From positions 1,364,001-1,428,000 of the forward strand of contig NZ_CP081150.1 of NCBI RefSeq assembly GCF_019665765.1: 64,000 nt of DNA, in the 5' to 3' direction. Under the pieces are notes generated by a model. The model had not been told where the DNA came from, searched no databases, and saw only the letters and a program-made list of their open reading frames with translations. Of the stretch, positions 18,857-29,800 are shown piece by piece. Numbering within the stretch: position 1 is the stretch's first letter; every line of letters starts with the position of its first letter. The stretch comes from Deefgea tanakiae. GTDB taxonomy: Bacteria > Pseudomonadota > Gammaproteobacteria > Burkholderiales > Chitinibacteraceae. Made by a program: the position numbers and the translations under genes.

Positions 18857-18941
18857 CTAAACTACGACCTAATTAAATGAATGTTAGCAAGGTTGACTGA
18901 CTGCTGTTGGCCGATAGCTGCCGCCCAATTTAAATTAGCAT

Positions 18942-18986
18942 GTATTACCATGTAGACTTTATAAATCATTGCCTACATGGCAATAC
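18942..18986. repeat. GTATTGC hairpin repeat, copy C
   Basis: The best-paired copy. Arms GTATTACCATGTAG (18942-18955) and CTACATGGCAATAC (18973-18986) pair at 13 of 14 positions around an AT-rich loop. It ends 8 bases before the tyrS stop codon, on the 3' side of that gene. Confidence 0.7.
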
Positions 18987-18994
18987 TCATGCAG

Positions 18995-20281
18995 TTACTT
19001 CCAAACCACCAAAGCATGGTTTTTCTTGCCGCGGCGTAATAGCGTGTAGCGGCCGAATTTGTAATCAGCCTCAGTAATTGTCGCCGTCAAGTCAGTGACT
19101 TTCGCGCCATTTACAATCGTTGCGCCGCTTTCGATAAAACCACGGGCTTGGCTTTTTGAAGTGGCGAGTTCAGTGGCGGCTAAGACGTCGATCAGGCCAT
19201 TCGCGTCGCGCGCTAATTCAAACGTTGGCAAGCCATCGAGTGCTAGCTGCTCAAAGTCTTGCTCGGTCAGTGCGTTTTGGTCTTCAGCAAATAAAGATTG
19301 GCTGATGCGCTCAGCAGCGATGACGGCATCTTTGCCGTGCACGAGTTCAGTCACTTGCTCAGCCAAAATACGTTGGGCTTCTGGTTTTTTGCCCGAAGCT
19401 AAGTCAGTTGCTTCAATCGCAGCGATTTCATCCACACTCAAGAAAGTGAAGTAGCGCAGGAATTTATACACGTCGGCATCGGCCGTCGAGAGCCAGAATT
19501 GGTAGAACTTGTATGGCGAGGTTTTTTTGCGATCGAGCCAAATCGTGCCGCTTTCTGTTTTACCGAATTTGGTGCCGTCCGACTTAGTCACCAAAGGCAT
19601 GGTCAGGCCGTGCACCGATTGCTGGCGCATACGGCGAGTTAAGTCCGTTCCCGCAGTGATATTGCCCCACTGATCTGAGCCGCCGATTTGCAATTGGCAG
19701 CCGTATTGCTCGTTGAGCACGACAAAGTCGTAGCCTTGCAGCAGGCTGTAGGTGAATTCGGTAAACGAAATACCGTCACCATCACGGTTAATCCGCTGCT
19801 TGACTGATTCTTTGTTAATCATATTGTTAACAGAGAAATGCTTACCGATATCGCGCAAGAAAGCCAAGATGTCCATCTTGGCGTACCAGTCATGGTTATT
19901 GGCCATCACGGCGGCGTTGTCGCCTTCAAAGCTCAAAAACGGAGAAACTTGAGCGCGAATTTTGCCGACCCATCCTTCAATCACATCCAGCGTATTGAGC
20001 TTGCGCTCAGCAGCTTTAAATGAAGGATCGCCAATCATGCCGGTAGCACCGCCAACCAAAGCGATGGGCTTGTGGCCTGCTTGTTGAAAGCGTTTCAAGA
20101 CCAAAATCGGCACCAAACTACCGATATGCAGACTATCTGCCGTTGGATCAAAGCCGCAATACAGCGTAATCGCTTGTTCACTCATCAATTTGCTGAGTGC
20201 AGCAGCGTCGGTTTGTTGCGCAATCAAGCCGCGCTGCTCTAGGTCGGCTAATAAATCAAATGTTGAGTTGAGTGTAGTCAT
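18995..20281 (-). CDS. tyrS: Tyrosyl-tRNA synthetase
   Basis: 428 residues, class I aminoacyl-tRNA synthetase with HIGS (in SLHIGSLVP) in place of HIGH and KFGKT in place of KMSKS, as usual for bacterial TyrRS. Tyrosine-binding residues are in [15 protein letters not shown] and GGSDQWGN. The C-terminal S4-like domain binds tRNA ([18 protein letters not shown]). I chose the ATG at 20281 with GGAA 7 bases upstream; a TTG four codons earlier is less likely. Confidence 0.97.
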   Translation of the reverse strand: MTTLNSTFDLLADLEQRGLIAQQTDAAALSKLMSEQAITLYCGFDPTADSLHIGSLVPILVLKRFQQAGHKPIALVGGATGMIGDPSFKAAERKLNTLDVIEGWVGKIRAQVSPFLSFEGDNAAVMANNHDWYAKMDILAFLRDIGKHFSVNNMINKESVKQRINRDGDGISFTEFTYSLLQGYDFVVLNEQYGCQLQIGGSDQWGNITAGTDLTRRMRQQSVHGLTMPLVTKSDGTKFGKTESGTIWLDRKKTSPYKFYQFWLSTADADVYKFLRYFTFLSVDEIAAIEATDLASGKKPEAQRILAEQVTELVHGKDAVIAAERISQSLFAEDQNALTEQDFEQLALDGLPTFELARDANGLIDVLAATELATSKSQARGFIESGATIVNGAKVTDLTATITEADYKFGRYTLLRRGKKNHALVVWK

Positions 20282-20327
20282 TGTATATTCCAATCTCGGG
20301 CTTAGCCCAGTACGTATATTAATCTAA

Positions 20328-20358
20328 GCATTGTCTAGAATTGGCCCTAGCTCAATAC
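20328..20358. repeat. GTATTGC-like hairpin repeat, diverged copy E
   Basis: GCATTGTCTAG (20328-20338) faces CTAGCTCAATAC (20347-20358). Read on the minus strand it starts GTATTGAGCTAGGG, and its TAG is the stop codon of lolD. It resembles copies A-D in position and outer arm but is less conserved. Confidence 0.4.
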
Positions 20359-21021
20359 CCCTAAGTCTAATCTGAGCGCACGATCGCATCGCGCCGCTAA
20401 ATCGGTGTCGTGCGTGACAATCACAAAGCCTGTGCCTGTGTCGCGCGCCAATTCCAGCATTAAATCAAACACGACGGCAGCGTTACTGCGGTCGAGGTTG
20501 CCAGTTGGTTCGTCCGCTAATACACAAGCAGGACGAGTGACTAAAGCGCGTGCAATCGCTGCGCGTTGGCGCTCGCCGCCTGATAATTCGCTCGGCTTGT
20601 GATGACTGCGCGCCCCTAAGCCGACTTTTTCCAGCATGGCTTCAGCGGTTTTGATGGCTTCTGCTTTATTCATGCGGCGGATCAGCAGCGGCATCGCCAC
20701 ATTTTCTGCTGCGGTAAATTCGGGCAGTAAATGATGAAACTGATACACAAAACCCAGATGCAGATTGCGCAATTCGCCGCGTGAATTTTCACTGAGCGTA
20801 AATGGATCTTTACCCAGTAGGCTTACCGCACCCGAGCTTGGCGTATCCAGCGCGCCAAGGCAGTGAAGTAGGGTGGATTTACCCGAGCCCGACGCGCCAA
20901 CAATCGCGACGATTTCACCTTTGCTAAGTTCAAAATCAACCGCGCTTAAAACTGGTGTTGAGAGCTTGCCTGAAACATAAGTTTTGCCCAGTTGCTGAGC
21001 CGACAAAATAATATCACTCAT
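20347..21021 (-). CDS. lolD: Lipoprotein-releasing ABC transporter ATPase LolD
   Basis: 224-residue ABC ATPase: Walker [10 protein letters not shown] (about 37-45), Q-loop in [12 protein letters not shown], signature LSGGERQR and Walker [10 protein letters not shown], with H-loop VTHD. The LolD-specific stretch [18 protein letters not shown] is present. It powers release of outer-membrane lipoproteins from the inner membrane with LolC/E. It overlaps the end of lolC by 8 bases. Confidence 0.95.
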   Translation of the reverse strand: MSDIILSAQQLGKTYVSGKLSTPVLSAVDFELSKGEIVAIVGASGSGKSTLLHCLGALDTPSSGAVSLLGKDPFTLSENSRGELRNLHLGFVYQFHHLLPEFTAAENVAMPLLIRRMNKAEAIKTAEAMLEKVGLGARSHHKPSELSGGERQRAAIARALVTRPACVLADEPTGNLDRSNAAVVFDLMLELARDTGTGFVIVTHDTDLAARCDRALRLDLGVLS

Positions 21022-22249
21022 AGCGCAAAGCCTCTGCGGGGTTAACTTTTGAAGCGCGCCAACTTGGATATAAGGTCGCCAGCAGTGACAGTAGTAGCGA
21101 AATTATGCCGATACTAATCACATCGTTAGGGATGATTTTGGATGGCAGCTCGGTAATTAAGTACACATCGGCCGACAAAATTTGTGCACCAATGATGCGC
21201 TCGATAAATGGCACGATCGTGCCAATATTCGACGCAACTAAAAGCCCCCCAATCACGCCGGTGGCGGTACCGACAAAACCAGAGATCGCACCGTTGACCA
21301 AAAATATTTTCATAATTGAGGCGGGTGACGCACCTAAAGTTCGCAAAATGGCGATGTCTGCTTGCTTGTCGGTCACAATCATCACCAAGGTTGAAACCAG
21401 ATTAAACGCGGCGACGGCTACGATCAGCGTCAGAATAATAAACATCATGCGTTTTTCGATTTCTACCGCACGGAAGTACGTTGGGTTTTCTTGACTCCAG
21501 TCAGCGACCATCAAGTCGGGTAGGGTGCGGTTAATTTCGCGCGCTACTTCTCTGGCTTTGAATAGGTCATCAATCTTGAGGCGTACGCCTGTTACAGCAT
21601 CCCCTGTGCGATATAACTTTTGTGCGTCTGAGATATGAATCAGCGCCAGATTGGCATCGTAAGGAAAGTAATCTGCTTTGAAAATACCAGCAATGGTAAA
21701 TTGCCGCATCCGAGGAATTAATCCCGCAGGGGTGACTTGCCCTTGTGGCGTAATCAAAGTAACTTTATCGCCCGTCATTACGCCGAGTTCTTGCGCGAGT
21801 GCCCAGCCCAGGATGACTGAAAATTCACCGGCACGTAAGCCGCCGAGTTGCCCGTCAATCATTTTTTCAGCCAGTTCACTCACCTTTGGCTCTAAAGCAG
21901 GATCAATCCCGCGCACTAGAACGCCTTTGACTTGGCTACCATTGGTAAATAAGCCTTGCCCCATCACGTAGGGTGCAGCACCACGGACGTGTGGTTTTTT
22001 TGCGCTTGTATCAATCGCTGCCTGCCAGTCGTAAAGTGCATTATCAGGGCTGGTCACGGTAATGTGCGAAGTCATGCCTAAAATGCGATTTCTGACTTCC
22101 TCTTGAAAGCCGTTCATCACAGATAGCACAATAATCAGCGCAGCAACGCCGAGCCCAATGCCGGCAATTGAAACCAAGGAAATAAACGAAATAAAGCCAT
22201 TTCGCTTTTTAGCTCGGGTGTAGCGCAGACCAATTAGTAGTTCATACAT
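21014..22249 (-). CDS. lolC: Lipoprotein-releasing permease LolC/E
   Basis: 411-residue membrane protein starting [19 protein letters not shown], with an N-terminal helix (about 25-47), a periplasmic MacB-like domain and three C-terminal helices ([19 protein letters not shown] onward). It ends [16 protein letters not shown], typical of LolC/E. Only one permease gene is present with lolD, as in species that use a LolF-type homodimer; whether a second exists elsewhere is not visible. I chose the ATG at 22249 by family alignment; ATG 22261 is also possible. Confidence 0.92.
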   Translation of the reverse strand: MYELLIGLRYTRAKKRNGFISFISLVSIAGIGLGVAALIIVLSVMNGFQEEVRNRILGMTSHITVTSPDNALYDWQAAIDTSAKKPHVRGAAPYVMGQGLFTNGSQVKGVLVRGIDPALEPKVSELAEKMIDGQLGGLRAGEFSVILGWALAQELGVMTGDKVTLITPQGQVTPAGLIPRMRQFTIAGIFKADYFPYDANLALIHISDAQKLYRTGDAVTGVRLKIDDLFKAREVAREINRTLPDLMVADWSQENPTYFRAVEIEKRMMFIILTLIVAVAAFNLVSTLVMIVTDKQADIAILRTLGASPASIMKIFLVNGAISGFVGTATGVIGGLLVASNIGTIVPFIERIIGAQILSADVYLITELPSKIIPNDVISIGIISLLLSLLATLYPSWRASKVNPAEALRYE

Positions 22250-22313
22250 AGAAGCGCACATAAAAGTGAGTGTGGCGCGCAGTTTACCACGCTCCTCCAC
22301 ATCGTTAAAAAGC

Positions 22314-22339
22314 AAAAAAGCCCGCATTGAGCGGGCTTT
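22314..22339 (-). terminator. Terminator of adhE
   Basis: On the minus strand AAAGCCCGC, a five-base loop, GCGGGCTTTTTT: a 9-base stem with a T run. It lies 23 bases past the adhE stop and upstream of lolC, so it separates the two units. Confidence 0.9.
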
Positions 22340-22361
22340 GGATTCAAACTAAACGATTTAC

Positions 22362-24995
22362 TTATTTTGCTGGTTTGGCTTCCGCTACCACACCATAAGT
22401 TTCATGGTAAGGACGGCCATAATAGCTATCGAGCAAGACTTGTTTCAATTCGCTAATCAACGGGAAGCGTGGGTTTGCGCCAGTACATTGGTCATCAAAC
22501 GCTTCTTCGGCGATGCGATCGAGTTTTGCCAAGAAGTCAGCTTCATTCACGCCAGCATCTTTGATCGACATTGGGATGTTTAGAACTTGTTTTAGTTCAT
22601 CAACCCAAGCAATCAGGTTTTCCACTTTCTGGTCGTCATTCTTGCCAGCCAAACCAAGGTGCTCAGCGATGTCTGCGTAGCGGCATTTTGCTTGCGGACG
22701 ATCGTATTGGCTAAACGCTGTTTGTTTGGTTGGAATATCAACCGCGTTGTAACGAATTACGTTACTGATCAACAAAGCATTAGCTAAGCCGTGTGCCAAG
22801 TGGAATTCGGCACCGATTTTGTGAGCCATTGAGTGGCAAACACCCAAGAAGGCATTTGCAAACGACATACCAGCGATCGTTGCGGCATTGTGAACTTGTT
22901 CACGCGCTTTTGGATCGTTCGCGCCATTGGTGTAAGACGATGGCAGGTATTGCTTGAGCAATTTCAGAGCTTGTAATGCGTGCGGATCAGAAAATTCATT
23001 CGCCAAGACTGAAACATAAGCTTCAAGTGCATGTGTTACCGCATCAATACCACCAAACGCAGTCAACGATTTTGGCATATTCATTACCAAGTTCGAATCG
23101 ATAATGGCCATGTTTGGCGTCAATTCGTAATCGGCGATTGGGTATTTCATGCCCGTAACTTCGTCAGTTACCACCGCAAATGGCGTTACTTCTGAGCCAG
23201 TGCCTGAAGTTGTTGGGATTGCAATCAACTCGGCTTTGATGCCCATTTTCGGGAAGGTATAGATACGTTTACGGATATCCATAAAGCGCAATGCTAGATC
23301 TTCGAAATGAACCTCTGGATGCTCGTACATCACCCACATGATTTTTGCCGCATCCATTGGCGAACCGCCACCCAGGGCAACGATCACATCAGGTTTAAAG
23401 CTATTGAGCATCGCAACACCTTTGCGAACAACTGCAAGCGTTGGGTCGGCTTCCACTTCGTGGAACACTTCCACTTCCAGGCCTTGTTGTTTCAGCACGC
23501 GGATAGTTTCATCGCACATGCCGTTATTAAACAAGAATCTGTCAGTTACGATTGCAGCGCGGTGTTTTCCGGCCATTTCTTTGAGCGCAATCGACAAGCT
23601 ACCACGACGGAAGTAAATGCTTTTTGGAAGTTTGTGCCACAACATATTTTCTGCTCGCTTCGCAACGGTTTTCTTGTTAAGCAAATGTTTCGGGCCTACG
23701 TTTTCCGAAATCGAATTGCCGCCCCATGAACCACAACCCAAAGTGAGCGAAGGCGCTAATTTAAAGTTGTACAAGTCACCGATGCCGCCTTGTGATGAAG
23801 GTGTATTAATCAAAATGCGTGCGGTTTTCATTTTGTCGCCAAAGTAAGCGATGCGCTCACCTTGCAAGTCTTGATCTGTATAAAGCGATGAAGTGTGGCC
23901 AATCCCGCCCAGTGCGACTAAAGCTTCTGCCTTAGTAACTGCATCAAAGAAGTCTTTGGCGCGGTACATGGCTAGAGTAGGGGAGAGTTTCTCGTGCGCA
24001 AACTCTTCTTCTTCGCCTACTGAAGTTACTTCACCGATCAATACTTTGGTGTAAACCGGTACTTTGATGCCGGCCATTTCAGCGATTTTGAGTGCTGATT
24101 GACCAACGATTGCAGCGTTCAGGCCGCCATTCACCAAGATGACTTTGCGAACCGCTTCTGTTTCTTTCTTGTTGAGGATGTAACCGCCGTTGGCGTTAAA
24201 TCGTTCTTTAACTTGTTCGTAGATACTGTCAACAACGATCACAGATTGCTCAGATGCACAGACAACGCCATTGTCGAATGTTTTTGACATCAAGATAGAG
24301 GCCACAGCGCGTTTGATGTCGGCAGTTTCATCGATAACAACTGGGGTGTTACCAGCGCCAACACCAATTGCAGGCTTGCCAGAGCTATACGCAGCCTTAA
24401 CCATGCCTGGGCCACCAGTTGCCAAGATCAGATTTAGGTCTGGGTGTTTCATTAGGTGGTTTGATAGCTCAACAGTTGGCTCGTCAATCCAGCCGATAAT
24501 GTCGCGCGGCGCGCCCGCTGACACGGCAGCTTCAAGCACAAGGCGAGCTGCGGCGCAGGTTGAGTTTTTGGCGCGTGGGTGCGGGCTAAACACAATACCA
24601 TTGCGTGTTTTAAGTGAAATCAAGGCTTTGAAAATTGCCGTTGAAGTTGGATTGGTCGTTGGTACGATACCGCAAATAATGCCGATTGGCTCTGCGATGG
24701 TCATCGTGCCAAACGCATCATCAGTCGATAAAATGCCGCATGTTTTTTCATCTTTGTAAGCATTGTAGATATACTCAGACGCAAAGTGATTCTTGATTAC
24801 TTTGTCTTCAACAATGCCCATACCAGTTTCAGCTACAGCCATTTTTGACAACGGCAAGCGTGCATCAGCGGCGGCCAAGGCAGCTACACGGAAAATCTCG
24901 TCAACTTGCTCTTGTGAATATGTTGCGAACAGCTGCTGCGCTTTTTTTACTCGTGCGACTAAAGCATCAAGTTCTTGTACGTTAGTTACTGTCAT
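22362..24995 (-). CDS. adhE: Bifunctional acetaldehyde-CoA/alcohol dehydrogenase
   Basis: 877 residues. The N-terminal half is an aldehyde dehydrogenase with the catalytic Cys in NGVVCASEQ and the NAD site near ATGGPGMVKAAY. The C-terminal half is an iron-dependent alcohol dehydrogenase with ALGGGSPMDAAK and the metal-binding His in HSMAHKIGAEFHLAHG. It reduces acetyl-CoA to ethanol during fermentation, regenerating NAD. I chose the ATG at 24995, preceded by TGGAGA about 8 bases upstream. Its presence indicates a facultative anaerobic lifestyle. It has its own terminator. Confidence 0.97.
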   Translation of the reverse strand: MTVTNVQELDALVARVKKAQQLFATYSQEQVDEIFRVAALAAADARLPLSKMAVAETGMGIVEDKVIKNHFASEYIYNAYKDEKTCGILSTDDAFGTMTIAEPIGIICGIVPTTNPTSTAIFKALISLKTRNGIVFSPHPRAKNSTCAAARLVLEAAVSAGAPRDIIGWIDEPTVELSNHLMKHPDLNLILATGGPGMVKAAYSSGKPAIGVGAGNTPVVIDETADIKRAVASILMSKTFDNGVVCASEQSVIVVDSIYEQVKERFNANGGYILNKKETEAVRKVILVNGGLNAAIVGQSALKIAEMAGIKVPVYTKVLIGEVTSVGEEEEFAHEKLSPTLAMYRAKDFFDAVTKAEALVALGGIGHTSSLYTDQDLQGERIAYFGDKMKTARILINTPSSQGGIGDLYNFKLAPSLTLGCGSWGGNSISENVGPKHLLNKKTVAKRAENMLWHKLPKSIYFRRGSLSIALKEMAGKHRAAIVTDRFLFNNGMCDETIRVLKQQGLEVEVFHEVEADPTLAVVRKGVAMLNSFKPDVIVALGGGSPMDAAKIMWVMYEHPEVHFEDLALRFMDIRKRIYTFPKMGIKAELIAIPTTSGTGSEVTPFAVVTDEVTGMKYPIADYELTPNMAIIDSNLVMNMPKSLTAFGGIDAVTHALEAYVSVLANEFSDPHALQALKLLKQYLPSSYTNGANDPKAREQVHNAATIAGMSFANAFLGVCHSMAHKIGAEFHLAHGLANALLISNVIRYNAVDIPTKQTAFSQYDRPQAKCRYADIAEHLGLAGKNDDQKVENLIAWVDELKQVLNIPMSIKDAGVNEADFLAKLDRIAEEAFDDQCTGANPRFPLISELKQVLLDSYYGRPYHETYGVVAEAKPAK

Positions 24996-25387
24996 TGTTT
25001 TCTCCAGAGATTTCACTAGCTGTTAGTATTGCAATTGATTATGCCATCAGAATTAAGACAAATCTGTACAGTATTAACACATTTTTCGAATCTTTTTAGC
25101 AAACCACCAAGGTCTTTACAAGAACACAGCTTGAGGCCCTGTGGTTTACTGCATGGCGCTAGATTAATGTTTGTCTCCGTGCGCGGGTTTGATATAGGTC
25201 ATGTTTTTGCAATGGCAGTCACACATCTTCGCATAATGTACATTATGTAAAGTGATTCTTGACTTGCTGCATCAGAACGATACCTTAAGGCAGAAGCTTT
25301 TAACGCCGCAGCTCACTGTCCGCGCCTAGCCTCCAGCAAAGGCTGTTAAAATCTGAAATCTATATCGCCACATCGACAAGCAAAACA
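24996..25387. other. adhE-rlmG divergent intergenic region
   Basis: About 390 bases without a convincing gene (the short frame at 25029-25250 has no ribosome site and no recognisable product). It contains a perfect 16-base palindrome at 25232-25247, an FNR-like sequence TTGATATAGGTCAT at 25189-25202, and TTGACT at 25258 as a possible -35 for rlmG. Confidence 0.5.
25232..25247. promoter_or_regulatory. Perfect 16-base palindrome, operator candidate
   Basis: CATAATGTACATTATG equals its own reverse complement. It sits between two divergent genes, about 240 bases from the adhE start and 140 from the rlmG start. The shape fits a dimeric repressor site. No regulator gene is adjacent. Confidence 0.45.
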
Positions 25388-26452
25388 ATGACGCAATTTA
25401 ATTTTTCGACAGCCAACTTGAGTCGATACCCTGCTAAGCACGCTAAGGATTTGCAAGCCTGGGATGCAGCTGACGAATATTTGGCCAAGTTCATTTCGGA
25501 CCAAGCCAATATCCTGATTTTAAATGATGCATTTGGCGGTATTAATTGCGCTGTTCACGCAAGCGCCTCGAACCCACTCCATGTAAATGATTCTTGGTGC
25601 TCACTAAAAGCCATTGAGATCAACTCCAACCACAAACCTCAGGCATATGAAGGCCAAAAAATTGATCTCGGACTGATAAAACTCCCCAAATCAATTTCGC
25701 TACTCGAGGCTCAACTAAAGCACGTATGCAATCAACTCGACAAGCCGCTTGAAGTTTATTTTTCAGGCATGCAAAAACACGTTAGTTCAGGTCATTTAGA
25801 CTTGCTAAAGCAACTATGCTCTGACTTACAGTACTTGCCAACCGAGCGCAAGGCACGCATGTACAAGGGCATGCTTGAGCCCGCCAAGCATCAAATACAA
25901 ACAAGTTGCCTACCTGTACCAGAGCTCAATCTGACATTGCACAATGCTGCAGGTGTTTTTGCCGAGCAAAAAATAGACATTGGCTCACGATTTTTTATTG
26001 AAAACTTCAAACTACTGCCATGCGCCAAAACGGTCGCCGATGTGGGCTGTGGCAATGGTTTGCTTTCACTTGCGTACCACCAATTACACCCCAATGCTGC
26101 GCTCACATTAACGGACGAGTCCTTGGCTGCAGTCGAATCAGCACGTTCAAGCTTTGCTTTTAATTTCCCCAATGCAACCTATCAACTCGCGCACAACGAT
26201 GGGCTATTTGGTTGCGAGCAAATCTTTGATTTAATTTTAATAAACCCGCCCTTTCATCAGCAAAACACGGTTACTACCGACATTGCAATGAGCATGTTTA
26301 GCCAAGCAAAGGCTTGCATGGGCCCGGCCAGCGAGCTATGGATTGTGGCTAATCGCCACTTAAACTACCAGGCAGATTTGAAACGCTGGTTTCGTAACGT
26401 GCTTGTCGCTACACAGAATGACAAATTCGTAATTATTCGTGCCAAGCGCTGA
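25388..26452 (+). CDS. rlmG: 23S rRNA (guanine-N2)-methyltransferase RlmG
   Basis: 354 residues with two tandem methyltransferase-like halves, as in RsmC/RlmG. The C-terminal half is active: motif I VADVGCGNGLLSLAY (about residue 216-230) and the catalytic LINPPFHQQ (about 290-298). The NPPFHQQ form and the tail WIVANRHLNYQADLKRWF match RlmG (m2G1835 of 23S rRNA) better than RsmC. It starts at ATG 25388. Confidence 0.85.
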   Translation: MTQFNFSTANLSRYPAKHAKDLQAWDAADEYLAKFISDQANILILNDAFGGINCAVHASASNPLHVNDSWCSLKAIEINSNHKPQAYEGQKIDLGLIKLPKSISLLEAQLKHVCNQLDKPLEVYFSGMQKHVSSGHLDLLKQLCSDLQYLPTERKARMYKGMLEPAKHQIQTSCLPVPELNLTLHNAAGVFAEQKIDIGSRFFIENFKLLPCAKTVADVGCGNGLLSLAYHQLHPNAALTLTDESLAAVESARSSFAFNFPNATYQLAHNDGLFGCEQIFDLILINPPFHQQNTVTTDIAMSMFSQAKACMGPASELWIVANRHLNYQADLKRWFRNVLVATQNDKFVIIRAKR

Positions 26453-26490
26453 TGTGGGTCAGTAGTTGTGTTGTTGTGGCTGGGATGGGC

Positions 26491-26519
26491 TTGCTGAAAT
26501 TCCGTGTCTACGTGATAAT
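26491..26519 (+). promoter_or_regulatory. Sigma-70-type promoter before the small basic protein
   Basis: TTGCTG (26491-26496), 17-base spacer, GATAAT (26514-26519). It lies 31 bases before the ATG at 26550 and shows that this gene is likely expressed apart from rlmG. Confidence 0.5.
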
Positions 26520-26549
26520 AAAGCGCCAGCATTTGCGACTTGTCACACA

Positions 26550-26840
26550 ATGAAGCACCCTAGCGATCAACACACCCTCGAACTACCTGAAATGCCAACC
26601 CCCAAAAAGCGCGGACGTCCCGCTATTCTTGGTCGAGCAATGAGCGCAGCAGAAAGGAAACGCAGGTCGCGCTCGCTTCAGGTGGGTCGCGCAACGCGAG
26701 ATCATAATCAACGCCTGCCCAAAGCACTCTCGGTTGAAATTGATGCCAGCCTGCATCAAAAATTAAAACGCTACTGCGAAGCAAATGGGAAAACACAAAT
26801 CGAGACTTTAGAGCAGCTCATTCAAACCTTGCCTGATTGA
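26550..26840 (+). CDS. Small basic protein with AT-hook-like motif
   Basis: 96 residues starting MKHPSDQHTLELPEMPTP. It has KKRGRPAILGRAMSAAERKRRSR, whose RGRP core resembles an AT-hook, and a C-terminal helix pair (ALSVEIDASLHQKLKRYCEA) like a ribbon-helix-helix monomer. I therefore guess a DNA-binding protein; I do not recognise a named family. Its 3' end overlaps the 3' end of dusC on the other strand by 19 bases. I chose the ATG at 26550 because it follows the promoter. Confidence 0.6.
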   Translation: MKHPSDQHTLELPEMPTPKKRGRPAILGRAMSAAERKRRSRSLQVGRATRDHNQRLPKALSVEIDASLHQKLKRYCEANGKTQIETLEQLIQTLPD

Positions 26841-29800
26841 CTTAAACCCAGCAAATCAGCACAAAAGGTCTCGATTTGCTCGGACTGACTCAATGTTTTG
26901 ATTTGCTGAAACAAAATCTCCGCCTCTGGGTAGTGTTTGCGCAAATAGTTAAGCCATTGCTTTAAACGCCCTGCTTGATATTTTGGATAGCAATGAATGA
27001 GTACTTGCTGCCAAAAGGTGGCAAATAAGGGCTGCAACTCAACCCAAGTTAGCGCCCGCCCGGTTTTCGCCTCAAGCGCCAAGCCCGGATTGGCCACGAT
27101 ACCGCGCCCGAGCATGATGTCGTCGCAGTTTGAGATTAGCTGACAGCGTTTAAATTCTTCGGCAGTCCAGATCTCGCCGTTTGCCACCACAGAGATCCCA
27201 ACCTGTTCCTTGATGAGTGCTATCCACTCCCAGTAAGCTGGCGGCTTATAGCCATCCACCTTGGTGCGTGCATGAACAACAACTTCCGCCGCGCCAGCTT
27301 GTTCAATGGCTTGTGCGCACTCAACAGCCTGAGATGTATCTTCATAACCCAGACGCATTTTGGCAGTTACAGGAATATACCCCGGTACCGCATCGCGAAC
27401 TGCTTTTACGATTTGATAAATCGTCTCTGGTTCTTTAAGTAGTACGGCACCGCCACGGTGGCGGTTGACTGTTTTGGCTGGGCAACCAAAGTTCAAATCA
27501 ATACCGTACGGATTGAATTCAGCCAGCCGGGCTGCATTTTCAGCAAGGCAGTTTGGATCAGACCCCAAGAGCTGAACACGTACAGGTACGCCGCTTGGCG
27601 TGTGACTCTGGTGATTTAGTTCTGGTGCGATGCGCTCAAACGTTCGGTAAGGTAACAGGCTGCCGCTCACCCGTATGAACTCGGTAACGCAAAGATCGAT
27701 GCCGCCAGCCTGGGTGATAACGTCACGCAAAACACAATCGAGTAGACCTTCCATAGGAGCTAACAAAATACGCACAATAGACTTAATCCATAATTTAATA
27801 ATTGGCGAGATTGTAATCGACACTCGCGAGACGTGGCTAAACTAAAACGACACTTGACGAAAGAACGAACGTTCAATACGCTATATAGCATATACCATTA
27901 AAGAGGTGCGCTATGGCCAACCCCAATCGTGATAATGAATACCTCGGCAAATTACAGGATTACTACGCCGATTACCGCAACATCCCCTCCTACTCTGCGA
28001 TTGGTGAGTTACTAGGCATGGCATCAAAATCCGCAGTTTCGGCATTGGTGAAAAGATTGACGCTTGCAGGTTTTATTGAAGTAACCCCCGATAAACGACT
28101 GGCACCGACTAAGCGTTTTTTTGAGCGAGAATTGGCTGACTTTAATTTGCCAGCAGGCTTGCCAGCAGCAGCAAACGACGCAATGAGTGAAGCCATTTCG
28201 CTCGATGAATACCTCATGCCGAGACCTTCCTCATCTATTTTGGTGAAGATTAAAGGCGACTCGATGATGGACGCAGGCATTTTTGATGGCGACATTGCCG
28301 TGGTTGAAAAGCGTCACGCCGCCCTTGCTGGGGACGTTGTGGTGGCGATCATTGACAACGAATACACGCTCAAAGAGCTGGGCAAAGACAAGCAAGGCTA
28401 TTACTTAATCCCGCACAACGCTGACTTTTCAATCATTCGCCCCGAATCAAGCTTGGAAATATTTGGGGTTATGGTAGGCTTGATTCGCAAGTATCGATAA
28501 TCTTTGGAAATATTTATGAGCGATGTTTTATTGTCACCGCTTGGCAAAACCAGCGACTACATTACGGACTACACCCCAAGCCTGCTTTTCCCTATTCCTC
28601 GCGAGCAAAAGCGCAAGGAGATCGGCATTGAAACTGCCCTGCCTTTCTTTGGGGTAGATGTTTGGAATGGCTACGAGCTTTCTTGGTTAAATAGCAAAGG
28701 CAAGCCTCAGGTTGCAATTGCGACCTTTCAAATCCCTGCTGATAGCCCAAATATTATTGAATCGAAGTCTTTTAAGCTCTACCTAAATAGCTTTAACCAA
28801 ACAAAAGTAGAAAACTTTGAGCAGCTAAGTCGTATTTTGCTAAAAGACATTTCAGAAGGGGTTGGTGCCCCTATACAGGTAAAACTAACCGAGCCTGCGC
28901 TTTTTAATCAGCTCAAATTTGGAGAGCTTACTGGTTACAATATCGACAACCTTGATATTGAAGTCGACCAATACGCTCCCCACGTCGGTATTTTGCGTTG
29001 TGACCCAACCGACCGAACCATTAGCGAAACACTGACATCAGACCTCCTTAAATCAAACTGCCTAGTAACGGGGCAACCAGACTGGGCCAGTGTCCAGATT
29101 CAATACACTGGGAGTACAATTAATCGAGAAAGTTTATTGCGCTATTTGATTTCATTCCGAAATCACAATGAATTCCATGAGCAGTGTGTAGAGCGTATTT
29201 TTGTCGACATTATGCGCGACTGCGCACCACTCAAACTTGCCGTGTATGCGCGCTACACTCGGCGCGGTGGACTGGACATCAATCCATTTCGAACCAATTT
29301 TAACGCCGAGCAACCAAGCAATTTACGAACAGCAAGGCAATGAGGTGATTTATGCTTGAAACGATAACTCTTGCTGGCGGGTGTTTTTGGTGCCTCGAAG
29401 CTGTATTTTTGCAAGTTCGTGGCGTTCAGAGTGCCAATTCCGGCTATATGGGGGGGCGTATTGAGTCGCCAACGTACGAGCAAATATGCCGAGGCGATAC
29501 TGGGCACGCCGAAGTGGTGCAAGTCACGTTTGATCCGCAGCTAATTACACAGGCACAGTTGCTGGATGTATTTTTTGCCATTCACGACCCTACGACACAC
29601 AATCGGCAAGGGAACGATGTTGGCACTCAGTATCGGTCGGCAATCTTTGCAAGCACCGAAGATCAAATTCAAAGCAGCAAAAGCAAACTCCGTGATCTGA
29701 AAAATTCATTTACAGCCCCTATCTTGACCGAGGTTTTGCTAGCCAGTCAATTTTGGCCAGCTGAAGTTGAGCATCATGATTACTACAGCAAACACCCTCA